From NCBI GenBank assembly GCA_937895515.1, contig CALAYS010000179.1, positions 1-19,484 of the forward strand: a stretch of 19,484 nt of DNA. The letters are read 5' to 3'. Source of the stretch: an uncultured bacterium (lineage in GTDB: Bacteria > Patescibacteriota > Minisyncoccia > Phycocordibacterales > UBA9973). The translations under genes were made by a program, and so were the position numbers. Below are positions 1 to 7,786 of the stretch, in pieces; position 1 is the first letter of the stretch; the number at the start of each line of letters is the position of its first letter. The notes beneath the pieces are model-generated. The model saw only the letters and a program-made list of their open reading frames with translations, did not search any database and had not been told where the DNA came from.

Positions 1-55
1 GAATAAAAGTGAAGCTTGTCTAAGAAAAAAATAAGTTTCGGCGAAGTTTTAAATA
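1..55. repeat. 55-bp direct repeat, copy 1
   Basis: The first 55 bases are repeated exactly at 538-592. After that the copies diverge (aaatag versus aaataa). The window begins at the first base of the match, so the repeat may extend further left. No reading frame crosses it on either copy. It lies in the gene-poor left end, downstream of all recognised genes. Its function is unknown; recombination, a transcript end or a replication-associated repeat are all possible. Confidence 0.9.
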
Positions 56-133
56 GCTCAAAAATAAAAATGTTACTACTGCGCAAAAAAAAAATAGTAA
101 TAGTAAATGTAAACTGTAAGTTAATTTTTTTAA

Positions 134-370
134 TTATATAATAAACACAAACAAAAAAGCGATAAAGCAAGCAATATAAAACAGTATCGTAGCTAAATTA
201 AAATTGAGATTATTATTTAAGAATTTTATCTTAGAGGTTTTTGACTTTAAGAAAAAACTCATATCTTTTAAAACCGTATAATTAAATGCAGGGCTTTCTT
301 TAAGAAAAAATAAATTTAATTTAAATTTTAGAGATGGTCGATTCAACAACTTTTTGAAAAAATTACACAT
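134..370 (-). CDS. Possible small tail-anchored ORF (78 aa), unrecognised
   Basis: An ATG-initiated frame of 78 codons ends in TAA and lies between the two copies of the 55-bp direct repeat. The first 50 residues are basic and rich in Lys, Phe and Asn. The last 20 or so form one hydrophobic segment (ATILFYIACFIAFLFVFII), so if translated it would be anchored in a membrane by its C-terminus. I do not recognise the family. The region is very AT-rich and no neighbour supports the frame, so it may be a chance ORF. An in-frame TAA sits one codon upstream of the ATG. Confidence 0.35.
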   Translation of the reverse strand: MCNFFKKLLNRPSLKFKLNLFFLKESPAFNYTVLKDMSFFLKSKTSKIKFLNNNLNFNLATILFYIACFIAFLFVFII

Positions 371-633
371 ACTTTACATATCCCCAAAAACAAAAAAGAA
401 CATAAAATAACTAAGATAAAAAAGTAATCGTTTATTTGTGTTTAGTTTTAAATAAATTGACGTTTAAACTACTATTTAAAAACTTTGCTTCAAAAACCTT
501 TGATTAAATAAAAAAGTTATCCACTTTTAAACTCACAGAATAAAAGTGAAGCTTGTCTAAGAAAAAAATAAGTTTCGGCGAAGTTTTAAATAATTAACAA
601 ATAGCACAGCGATGTGAAATATTATAAATAATA
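371..633. other. Gene-free stretch containing repeat copy 2
   Basis: I find no frame longer than about 30 codons here when TAA and TAG are taken as stops and TGA as Trp. The stretch holds the second 55-bp repeat copy (538-592) and otherwise AT-rich sequence. It follows the stop of the 189-codon ORF, so it is probably the 3' end of the leftward gene block or a spacer. No promoter or origin motif could be recognised. Confidence 0.6.
538..592. repeat. 55-bp direct repeat, copy 2
   Basis: Exact copy of bases 1-55 in the same orientation, 537 bp away. It is interrupted by stops in all three minus-strand frames, so it is noncoding. See copy 1. Confidence 0.9.
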
Positions 634-1203
634 TTACACTTTAAAACGACGCCTTCGTGAACTGTGTACGATTCAAAATTTCACGATAACTACAAAATAC
701 ACATACCGCAGCTCACCATAAATTTTAAAACCATAAGTATACGTTTTATTTTTAATATCAAAATACTGCTCTAAATCGAAAAAATATTCTTTAAACATAA
801 AATAAAAAAAATGAGAAAATCAAAGACACCAACCCTTACTAATAGAATAAAAATCCTGATAAAAAATAAAAATTTCATCGCGAAAATAACTTCTAACAGC
901 ATCATTATAAAATAAACTGTAAATAAAAAACTGATAAACGTGCAAAGTTGATAAAAATCATAATGGAAATAAAAGGGAAAGGGGGTTTTTATATACATTA
1001 TAAAATCAAATTTTAGCTAAAGACATTTTCAAAAAAAAAATTTTAAACATTAGCCCCCCGTAAAATCTTGTGTTAACACCAAACATGTAAGGCATAAATG
1101 CCGCTTTTTGAATCATTAAACGTGTATAAAAAATGAAAGAAAAAAAATAAAACTTAACTTTAGGATACGCGATTTTCAAAATACGCAGTATAATTAATCA
1201 CAT
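634..1203 (-). CDS. Unidentified 189-aa ORF downstream of nad7
   Basis: Reading TGA as Trp gives an uninterrupted frame of 190 codons from an ATG 17 bases past the nad7 stop to a TAA. So long a stop-free frame in such AT-rich DNA is very unlikely by chance. The protein is aromatic-rich (many Phe, Tyr, Trp), has mixed hydrophobic and charged parts (for example RSYFRDEIFIFYQDFY in the middle) and ends in a basic tail SSRRRRFKV. It is not a clear multi-span membrane protein. I do not recognise the family. Its place after rps13 and nad7 in a ciliate suggests one of the lineage-specific 'ymf' type genes, possibly a mitoribosomal protein given the basic tail, but that is inference. A shorter hydrophobic frame at 771-998 overlaps it and is taken as its shadow. 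Confidence 0.7.
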
Positions 1204-1220
1204 ACATTAAAATCTTTTTA

Positions 1221-2474
1221 CTATCTATCAATTTCCCCAAATACGATATCTATTGTTCCTATAATGGCCGCTAAGTCACTTAAGTAATGACCCTTTGCCA
1301 GTTTTGGTAATGCTTGTAAGTTAAAATAACTAGGGGATCTAATTTTACAGTTTAAAGGTTTATTTGAGTCATCAGAAGAAACAATAACACCAAATTCGCC
1401 TTTAGGTGATTCTAGATAAGCAGCAGTTGTGTGTTTTTTTACAGAAAAACCAGTATGTCAATTAATAAAATGCTCAATTAAATCCTCCATTGAGGTATAT
1501 TTTTTTTCGCTTTTTTTATAAAAAATCTTAGTAAGTAAAAGATTGGAATATAAAAATTCACCTGTGTTTAAAAAGTTTGCTAATAGTGTGGTAGAAACTG
1601 CATTTATAATATTAAGACTTTCACCCATCTCTAACATTCTAATTAGAAACCTGTCGTAAGAATCACCATTATGACCACAATATGATTTTATATTTAAGCG
1701 AGAATAATTTGCGTAGGTATTTTTACGTGCTAGTCTCAAATCTCGCTTTATGCCTACAGCGCGTGCCATAACTCCAGTCAAACTATAATTTCTACAATCT
1801 TCGTATGTTAAAACGCCGATATTTACGAGACGCTGCTTTCATAATTTGTTGTATGTTAAAACGTTATGCATCTCATTTAAGGTAATAAAACAATCTTTTA
1901 CAAAAAAAAGGAGATCGCTTAAAAGTTGCTTGTCTATAACCGGGTTGAATTGTGTTATAGGTCTGTTAAAAGCAGCATGCATTCGTGCACCGCTTACTCG
2001 TTCATAAAATTCCATTAACTTTTCTCGTTCTTCAAAAGCTCAAAAGATAGCTGACATTTGCCCAATATCCAAGGCGTGGCAAGCTACAGCTAGCATATGA
2101 TTTAGGATTCTAGTAATCTCATCAAATAAAATTCGAATTAAAGAGATTACAGGGTTATTATAAGTTATACCTAATAAACGCTCAATCACAAGACAATACG
2201 CATGCTCTTGAGTCATCATAGAGACATAGTCAAGTCTATCAAAATATGGTAATCCTTTTATATAATGTTTTGTACAAATAAGATTCTCAGTACCTCTGTG
2301 TAAGAGTCCAATATGTATATCCATACGTTGAACCACTTCACAATTTAATTGCAAAATTAATCGTAAAACTCCATGCGCTGCTGGGTGCTGAGGTCCAAAA
2401 TTTAGGATAATGGATTTTTTAGAAGAATTTTTTTTTTTTAATTGCCCTCAATTTTGGAATAAACTTCGATTCAT
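1221..2474 (-). CDS. nad7: NADH dehydrogenase subunit 7 (49-kDa subunit)
   Basis: Nad7 is a peripheral-arm subunit of complex I that helps form the quinone site next to cluster N2. The frame gives 417 residues, near the usual 390-400. It has the family landmarks in order: NFGPQHPAAHGVLR near residue 26, HIGLLHRGTENLI, LPYFDRLDYVSMMTQEHAY, FDEITRILNHMLAVACHALDIG, then GVMARAVGIKRDLR, DSYDRFLIRMLEM, and the end TAAYLESPKGEFGV and IDIVFGEIDR before a TAG stop. The ATG at 2474 is chosen because the first conserved block follows about 25 residues later; it lies 22 bases after the rps13 stop. Several Trp codons are TGA, including one in the FINWHTGF segment. The identification is secure. Confidence 0.97.
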
Positions 2475-2496
2475 TTTCTGTTGCTGGAAAATGTTT

Positions 2497-3225
2497 TTAT
2501 TTTTTTTTATAATCTCTACGTCGTAGTTTTTTACCCAGACGCTTATTAACCTCGTCTTTCAGTTGAATTTTTGGAAATCCTCGAGGCGTATTAGATCAGT
2601 AAATAAACCTTGAAAATAAAAGAGGAACACCTAACGTATAAACTTTAACTAATTTTTTAGCCTTCCCAATTTTAGAAGCCTTCCCAAATCTAATATACCC
2701 ATTAGTTTGATTACCGGCTAATAAAACAGGATTAAAAATACCTGCTTTCTGACCCATATATGCCATTCGTTTTGCAAAAAAAGACGCTTGCTTTCACTCT
2801 ATATATCAATTGTAATATCAAAGTCTATTGTTATACTCTGCTTTAATTAATGTTGGGTAAATATTTCTTCTTTTTTGCCCAAACATCTTATAAAACTGCT
2901 GAATTCTAAAATTTAATAGTAACTTATTCTTTTTACTAGAATTTGAATTTGTATGTGTTGTATTCCCACCTTGTGGATAACCTCTAATATGTCTTCACAT
3001 TTTAACTAAATGAATCATATCTTTAATAAGACAGTTAACAAGTTCTCGAGTTTCCTTTATAGCAAAAAAGATTGAAAAAAAATATTCTTGCAACCATTTA
3101 GTCCTTAAATTTAAATCGTTAAAATTTTTTAAATTAGTTGTTTCAGAGTATGAACTAAGTATTCAACGATCTTGTGATTGTTTTAACGACTTTTTAAAAG
3201 AAAAAAAAAATTTATTAAAATCCAT
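2497..3225 (-). CDS. rps13: Ribosomal protein S13, extended
   Basis: Small-subunit protein of the head of the mitoribosome. The frame gives 242 residues, about twice the length of bacterial S13. The diagnostic piece is WRHIRGYPQGGNTTHTNS, matching the S13 signature RGLPVRGQRTKTNAR, preceded by a helix-like stretch with LIKDMIHLVKM. Some 120 residues follow this point and are basic, ending LRRRDYKKK, so the gene carries a long C-terminal extension. The ATG directly follows the rpl2 TAA (TAAATG), which fixes the start, and nad7 follows 22 bases after the stop. Most Trp codons are TGA. Confidence rests on the single signature block. Confidence 0.8.
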
Positions 3226-4002
3226 TTATTTATTTTTTTTAGCTATTCAACCCCACGGACTTAATTCAGGTTGTTTAGCTTTAGTTCTTCCACCATTTGG
3301 GTGGTCGACGGGATTCATTGCAACTCCCCGAACACATATTTTTTTTTTTTGTTTTAATGTGTAGCCTCAACCACCTAAAACAACCTTATTAATAAAATTA
3401 TTTAAGTTTGGTGATAATAAGCAAAAAGTATAAGTTGGAAAGAGTTTTCTGGTACCAGATGGTAATTCAACAAAAATTAATTTTGTTTTTTTAAAGTTTT
3501 TTCGTTTTTTTGCAAAACAACCTGAACTAACAGCGTATGTTATATGTTTATTAAAAAAGTTAAAAACACATATAATAATAGTATTTATAGGTATTAAATA
3601 CAGAGGTAAATATTGATTTGCTACAGAAGTATTTTTAGATAAAATATAACTTAACGGATAGAAAATCGATCCTGGCCGTGATAATTCTGAGCAAAACATT
3701 AATTTATTTTGGTTAAATAATGATTTCACTCAAACAAATTCTTTAGCTGGTAATTTATTAAATCCATAATTAGTAACAACAAAAGGTATCAACTTAATTT
3801 TATTAATAAAAATCTTAAATAAAAAAGTTTTCGTAAAAAATCTTAATCCATGTATAGCTATGTTTCCTCGTAAAGTTTTACGTCTGTACGTTTTTACATT
3901 ATAATAGTAATAGTATTGTTTAGGCTTCCTATATGTAGGTAAAACGAGTTTAACTTGTCATTTTTTTTTAGGGGTTATATTTTTTGATTTTATTAAAAAC
4001 AA
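3226..4002 (-). CDS. rpl2: Ribosomal protein L2
   Basis: Large-subunit protein near the peptidyl transferase centre. The C-terminal third is diagnostic: CVRGVAMNPVDHPNGGRTKA followed by LSPWGW, equal to the bacterial RGVAMNPVDHPHGGGEG motif with the functionally important His. Upstream are a VELPSGTRKLFPTYT block and a basic N-terminal part with RGNIAIHGLRF, as in the family. About 258 residues. There is no ATG near the N-terminus. The best start is the TTG at 4002, directly preceded by in-frame TAA (TAATTG), a pattern shared by other genes here; ATA at 3993 is an alternative. The stop abuts the rps13 ATG. The start overlaps the end of a 45-codon ORF by 10 bases. Confidence 0.92.
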
Positions 4003-4130
4003 TTAAATAAAAGTTTTTTTCGAGTATACCCGATTTGGCGTAATCTTCGCATTTTCAAATATTTTCTACGCAATACACATGCAGATCAGTTTCTATCAAA
4101 TCTTTTAAAATCCTCTTTTGGTCAGAACAT
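3993..4130 (-). CDS. Small basic ORF (45 aa) between nad10 and rpl2
   Basis: An ATG frame of 45 codons starts directly after the nad10 TAA (TAAATG) and ends with TAA 10 bases inside the proposed rpl2 frame. The peptide is strongly basic (CVLRRKYLKMRRLRQIGYTR near its middle and three TGA/TGT-adjacent Trp or Cys positions), as expected for a ribosomal or RNA-binding protein. It could be a reduced ribosomal protein such as S14, but I cannot align it convincingly. The perfect stop/start abutment is the main reason to believe it; without it this would only be a 128-base spacer. Confidence 0.45.
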
Positions 4131-4580
4131 TTATAAGTTTTTTAAAATTAATTTTTGCAAATTAAGCACACCATAAAAAAGAGCCTCAGCAGTAGGGGGG
4201 CAACCAGGAACATAAATGTCTACAGGTATAATCTTATTACACCCCTTAACTACAGTATTGGAATAATGGTAGTAACCACCACCATTCGCACAACTACCCA
4301 TAGATAAAACTCATTTAGGACCATTAACCTGTTCATATATTCTGCGCATCGCTGGTGCCATTTTATATGTAAGAGTACCAGCAACAATTATCAAATCGGC
4401 ATGTCTAGGTGATGCACGAAAAAAAATACCAAATCTATCAAAATCATAACGACTCACGGCAGCATGCATCATCTCAACTGCGCAACAAGCCAAACCAAAT
4501 GTTAATGGGTAAAAAGAACCATGTCTAGCCCAATTAACTAAAGAGAATACTTTACTTTTTAGCACATTTAATGATAACAA
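4131..4580 (-). CDS. nad10: NADH dehydrogenase subunit 10 (PSST, N2 cluster)
   Basis: Carries iron-sulfur cluster N2, the last electron carrier before quinone in complex I. The 149-residue product matches the family throughout: LVNWARHGSFYPLTFGLACC with the cluster Cys pair at 32-33, the third Cys at 97 in MGSCANGGG and the fourth at 127 in VPGCPPTAEAL. The RASPRHADLIIVAGTLTYKM and YYHYSNTVVKGC blocks are also intact. All four ligands are present. The start is TTG at 4580, immediately after the rps12 TAG (TAGTTG); no ATG or longer frame is possible. The N-terminus is short and has no visible targeting region, as expected for a mitochondrially encoded copy. Confidence 0.97.
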
Positions 4581-4997
4581 CTATTCTGTAAACTTTCTAT
4601 ATCGTCTTCGTACGTGCTTTTTTAGTTCAGGTAATTGGCGAACTCCATAAATACTTCGTCGTCGTCTCTTTGAAAAAAGCGGAGCAAAGTCAAAAACACC
4701 TCTTAAACAACTATAGTTTACTACAGGTAAATCACGAGCACCTGTCCCACAAATTAAAACCTTCGAATGTCTACGTAGTGTATGTCCAGCCCCAGGTATA
4801 TGAGCAAGCACACGTTTTTTTGATGATAATCTAGCTTTTACCACCGGGCGTCTAGCTGAATTTGGCTTTCTAGGAGTTACGATACGCAATCGCATCACAA
4901 CACCTTTACGTTGAGGAGACTTTGCTAATTTAGGCCTTTTTCATTTATAATAGTACACGTTAGTACTTCATCTTGCTCGTTGATTAAATGTTGCCAA
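4581..4997 (-). CDS. rps12: Ribosomal protein S12
   Basis: Decoding-centre protein of the small subunit. The 138-residue frame contains ATFNQRAR at the start (family: PTINQLIRKGR), KSPQRKGVVMRLRIVTPRKP, SAHIPGAGHTLRRHSKVLI-like sequence, GTGARDLPVVNYSCLRGVFD and SIYGVRQ, all in S12 order. The conserved PNSA loop is followed by R rather than the usual LRK. The start is TTG at 4997, since the N-terminal family block begins at once after it and an in-frame TAG stands two codons upstream in the motif GTAGACGTTG. It ends with TAG directly joined to the nad10 TTG. An internal ATG at 4895 would remove the conserved N-terminus and is rejected. Confidence 0.95.
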
Positions 4998-5004
4998 CGT
5001 CTAC
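4995..5004 (-). promoter_or_regulatory. GTAGACGTTG start motif, rps12
   Basis: Ten-base motif on the minus strand ending in the TTG start of rps12. The nad2 second-part TAA stop overlaps its 5' side (TAAGTAGACGTTG). Identical copies precede rps10-like, rpl16 and a 97-aa ORF. It may be a translation-start or RNA-processing signal; that role is inferred from position only. Confidence 0.6.
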
Positions 5005-5526
5005 TTATTGAAATATTGTAATAATTGAAAAGTATTCCATAAAGAATAAAGCGCTTAATAAGTTTAATAAACAAAACGCATAAACACTATACGTAAAATT
5101 TAAGTGTTTCGAAAAAATGCTATTTGATTTAGTGATTAACATACTAGATGTGGCTAGCATTTTTAAAGTATTATTTGATAAATGAGTTCCTGTAATAGTA
5201 AAAATTCGTAAATAAAAAACTGTAGATAAAAAAAAGTTTATAAAAATTAAAATTAACACAAAAAGATTTGAGCTATAAGACACTTCTGTTAATAATCCAA
5301 TTTTTATAAAAAAAAAAGAAAAAGGGGGTAAACCACTTAACTGTAAAATCAATAATTTTAATAAAAAACCACGGTTAGTATAAGTGTTTATTACATTAAA
5401 AAACTCTGTGTTTGATAAAAAAAATGCGTTTGTAGGAACCTCAAAACAAAATAAATATAAAAATATAAAAATTAATGTCATAATATATCAAAAAGTATAA
5501 AAAGCAGTCAATGTAACCATAAACAT
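5005..5526 (-). CDS. nad2: NADH dehydrogenase subunit 2, second part
   Basis: Membrane-arm, antiporter-like subunit of complex I, C-terminal portion. The 173-residue product is hydrophobic with about four membrane segments. LLKLLILQLSGLPPFSFFFIKIGLL at roughly residues 60-85 is the Nad2 signature (compare FSLAGIPPLAGFFAKFYLF), including the Lys of the C-terminal half-channel. It lacks the N-terminal half, which is encoded separately at 7787-8758 with rps3, trnF, nad1 part, atp9 and others in between. The ATG at 5526 overlaps the rps3 stop by one base (TAATG). Split nad2 is known in ciliates; Tetrahymena complex I has ND2a and ND2b. Equivalent to part of ymf65. Confidence 0.85.
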
Positions 5527-6632
5527 TAAAAAAAAATACTAATATTAGCCCCAATACATCCTGTGTTTGTTCATAGTATATAATTACTATAGTTAACTCT
5601 TAATTCTTTATTTGTAAAACTGATTAAACCTTTTTTAGTAAAAAATTTTCTTTTTCGCACACTTCCTTTTCTCCCTAACTTACCTTTGAAAAAAAAACTA
5701 AATCCTTTTACGCAACGTTTTTTTCGACAAATTAAATACCAAATTTTTAAAAAATGTCGTAATTTAAAAAAAATACTGCGGTGGCGTTTAATAGGCGTTT
5801 TTATAAAAAGATGTTCTAAAACTAAAATGAGTAACCTTGGATTTTTTAGCAAGCTAAGCTGAACAATTAAACGAAAATAAAAAGGTTTTTTAATTTTTAA
5901 AAATCTTTGTTGACGTGATCGATAAACTCGATTAATTATTACTAAATATTTTGTAAGCATAGTAGATGGCTCAATGTTAAAAAAAAATCAGTCGGTACTA
6001 AATCCTGTATAACCAAAAAGTAAGTCTCCCATATAATGATTTAATAACGAGTAATTTACTTCTGGTTTGTAATTATGATTAATAGGTCTACACATATAAA
6101 AAAAACGAAGTAAGTTATTATTTGATTCCTTAAAGATGTCACCATGTGATGTTATGTTTAACTTAACAACACGTCTTTCTCCTGTTATTTGAAATTTAGA
6201 GAAAAATGAAGGTATTAAGTTGTAAAAACTATGAAAAAACGTAACTAAACTAAAACATGTGTTAAAAATGTTTATTTTAGTACCATTAGTTAAAAAAGTA
6301 TATTCACTATGCGAAACTAATACATGTTTCTGTCGGTTTTTTTGACACTCTGTCATGCGTATTAACTCTCGTTTACTAAAGGAAGTAAAATACTGAAGTT
6401 CTAAAAAACAACTGTTTAAATTTTTGTAATTATTATTCGCTTTAAACGAACATAATGTTATACTAGACTTTTTTTTTGAAACTTTTATTTTATTTTTTCG
6501 ACAAATTTTAAAAAAGAAACTAAAATTCTTACAAACATACAACTCACGAAATGAGGTGTGTTTTATTTTTTGTTTACCAGGTATTGACGAATGATACAAA
6601 AAATTAATTAACCTTAAAATTAAAAGTTTCAT
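5526..6632 (-). CDS. rps3: Ribosomal protein S3, long unsplit form
   Basis: Small-subunit head protein at the mRNA entry site. The last 70 residues match the S3 C-terminal domain: KGFSFFFKGKLGRKG corresponds to the GIRILCSGRLNGAE block, and ILWTNTGCIGANISIFF to the closing TYGVIGVKVWI strand. The preceding 300 residues are basic and poorly conserved. One frame of 368 codons runs straight through two TGA codons from the ATG at 6632; TTG at 6647 is an alternative start, four bases from the trnF 3' end. In some ciliates rps3 is in two genes (a and b, or rps3 plus ymf64); here the two parts appear joined. The N-terminal assignment is inference from the continuous frame. Confidence 0.75.
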
Positions 6633-6650
6633 TACAAGTTGTGACAATAC

Positions 6651-6722
6651 TGCCAGTAAAAGGATTTGAACCTCTGACCCCCAGATTTTCAGTCTGGTGC
6701 TCTCCCACTGAGCTATACTAGC
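6651..6722 (-). tRNA. trnF: tRNA-Phe (GAA)
   Basis: Full cloverleaf: 7-bp acceptor GCTAGTA/TACTGGC with one G-T pair and discriminator A, D stem GCTC/GAGC, anticodon stem CCAGA/TCTGG with loop CTGAAAA (anticodon GAA), T arm AGAGG-TTCAAAT-CCTTT. Length is 72 nt. Its first five bases overlap the proposed end of the nad1 fragment, and rps3 follows within 20 bases. It probably acts as a processing punctuation mark between the nad1/atp9 segment and rps3. Confidence 0.97.
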
Positions 6723-6897
6723 CTAAATAAAGTAATCAACTAATAGCAGTTAACATGCTAATTAAAGAGATTAAATAACTAAAAACAAAATATTTTCAGT
6801 TTTGAGAAATATAGTGGTCTACTCTTTTTCGAGGTAATGATCCACGCACTAAAACGGCAATAAAAACAATAATCACTGTTTTAAATAAAAATAGCAA
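6718..6897 (-). CDS. nad1: NADH dehydrogenase subunit 1, C-terminal part (nad1_b)
   Basis: Only the last part of Nad1, the subunit that forms much of the quinone tunnel, is encoded here (59 residues). FIAVLVRGSLPRKRVDHYIS followed by QNWKYF matches the conserved end [22 protein letters not shown], then one more hydrophobic segment. A separate nad1 C-terminal gene (nad1_b, ND1b) is known in ciliates; the main part is not in this window. The start is TTG at 6897, directly preceded by in-frame TAG and seven bases after the atp9 stop. The only in-frame stop is a TAG made by bases 3-5 of trnF, so the end is unusual. Confidence 0.85.
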
Positions 6898-6904
6898 CTA
6901 TTAA

Positions 6905-7135
6905 TTACACAGCTAAGTATACGAAACCACAAATTAATAAAGACATAAAAACAAAAGTTTCGATTAAAGCGAAACCCATTAAAGTAGAGTTAAATAAATT
7001 TTCAGCTTCTTCAGGATTTCTTGCAGCTCCTGTTAAATAACCAGCAAATAAAACTCCAGTACCAATAGCAGCCCCTCCTAAAGTAACCATGACACCAGTA
7101 ATAACAAGCATTTTAGCAATTAAAATTAAAAGCAT
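6905..7135 (-). CDS. atp9: ATP synthase subunit 9 (c subunit)
   Basis: Forms the rotating c ring of the F-type ATP synthase in the inner membrane. The 76-residue product has two membrane helices joined by a polar loop: GGAAIGTGVLFAGYLTGAAR, with RNPEEAENLF at the turn, then GFALIETFVFMSLLICGF. The proton-carrying Glu is residue 59 in FALIETFVF. The glycine-rich first helix and the RNP loop are intact. Starts at ATG 7135, two bases after the TAA of the preceding short frame. It contains no TGA codons. Secure identification. Confidence 0.98.
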   Translation of the reverse strand: MLLILIAKMLVITGVMVTLGGAAIGTGVLFAGYLTGAARNPEEAENLFNSTLMGFALIETFVFMSLLICGFVYLAV

Positions 7136-7137
7136 GG

Positions 7138-7284
7138 TTACACAATTCTCAGCAAGTATATTTTATATATACGAAGTTTAAATTTCGTTATAATGTGAGA
7201 ATCTTCAGGAGCTACTAAAAAATTTTCCAACCCAGGCTTTAATGAAAAACGTCTTGGTGAGCCTTTAACGTATAAAGTACGCAT
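7138..7284 (-). CDS. Basic reading frame upstream of atp9; separate ORF or shifted end of the preceding gene
   Basis: From ATG 7284 this frame gives 48 residues, starting MRTLYVKGSPRRFSLKPG and ending KIYLLRIV with TAA two bases before atp9. The open frame runs upstream to a TAA at 7375-7377, giving another 30 codons of ribosomal-protein-like sequence (KSRTFYITPSKRLL), but no good start exists there. The preceding ORF is in another frame and ends at 7239, overlapping by 46 bases. The two frames meet near a run of 14 T (7363-7376). So the unit may be one gene broken by a homopolymer indel or bypassed by frameshifting. A weak resemblance to S19 (RT...S-R-R...P) is not enough to name it. Confidence 0.45.
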   Translation of the reverse strand: MRTLYVKGSPRRFSLKPGLENFLVAPEDSHIITKFKLRIYKIYLLRIV

Positions 7285-7772
7285 AAAGACAGATAATCAT
7301 CGTCAAACAAACAACAACCGTTTACTAGGTGTGATGTAAAAGGTTCGTGATTTAAATGTATATTTTTTTTTTTTTTAGTTATAGTCGTAGCCAAATTAAA
7401 TAGCGAATTCACTTGTGAAGCTCGTCATACAAGAGCGTAATCTAAATCATAGAATAATTTATCTTTTTCATATAAAACAAAAAAATTTTTATTATCAAAA
7501 TTATTTAACTCCCATAATTTTAATGAAGATGGTGTACGGCTACAAAAATTTGCCCTTAACATATTTATATAACATCGTCTTAAATTTTTGTAACTACGAT
7601 AATAATTTGAATTAATCACAAATCTATTTGAAATTGATTGTGTTAAAGTTTTGCCATATTTTAAGAAGGTTAAATCATGGCGATAGCAAATTTTTGCACT
7701 AGTACTTTGCCTTAAACTCAATAAAGGTTCAATGGAATAATTAAACTTGTTTTGAAAAAAAACTCGGAACAA
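7239..7772 (-). CDS. Unidentified basic ORF between nad2 first part and atp9
   Basis: A 177-codon frame from TTG 7772 (directly preceded by TAA) to TAA 7239, with one TGA read as Trp. The first 115 residues are basic and polar, with MLRANFCSRTPSSLKLWEL around residues 71-89, vaguely like the C..TGRPRS region of S14; I do not consider this proven. The last part after a Lys run (KKKK, residues about 130-135) looks less protein-like than the competing frame at 7138-7377. Its start shares about 28 near-identical bases with the ORF at 11064-11558. Probably a mitoribosomal protein by composition and neighbourhood. Confidence 0.6.
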
Positions 7773-7786
7773 TTAGATTAAATTTA

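Noticed and set aside
771..998. Minus-strand hydrophobic ORF of 75 codons
   Set aside because: Lies wholly inside the longer 189-codon frame in another phase, which becomes visible when TGA is read as Trp.
4581..4895. rps12 starting at the internal ATG 4895
   Set aside because: This would cut off the conserved ATFNQ and KSPQRKG N-terminal region, which is in frame and open up to TTG 4997.
5571..6632. Two separate genes (front ORF and rps3 C-terminal ORF)
   Set aside because: They are in the same frame and only separated by TGA codons, which are Trp in this code; treated as one rps3.
7415..7615. Plus-strand ORF of 66 codons
   Set aside because: Antisense to a longer minus-strand ORF; no other plus-strand gene exists in the window.
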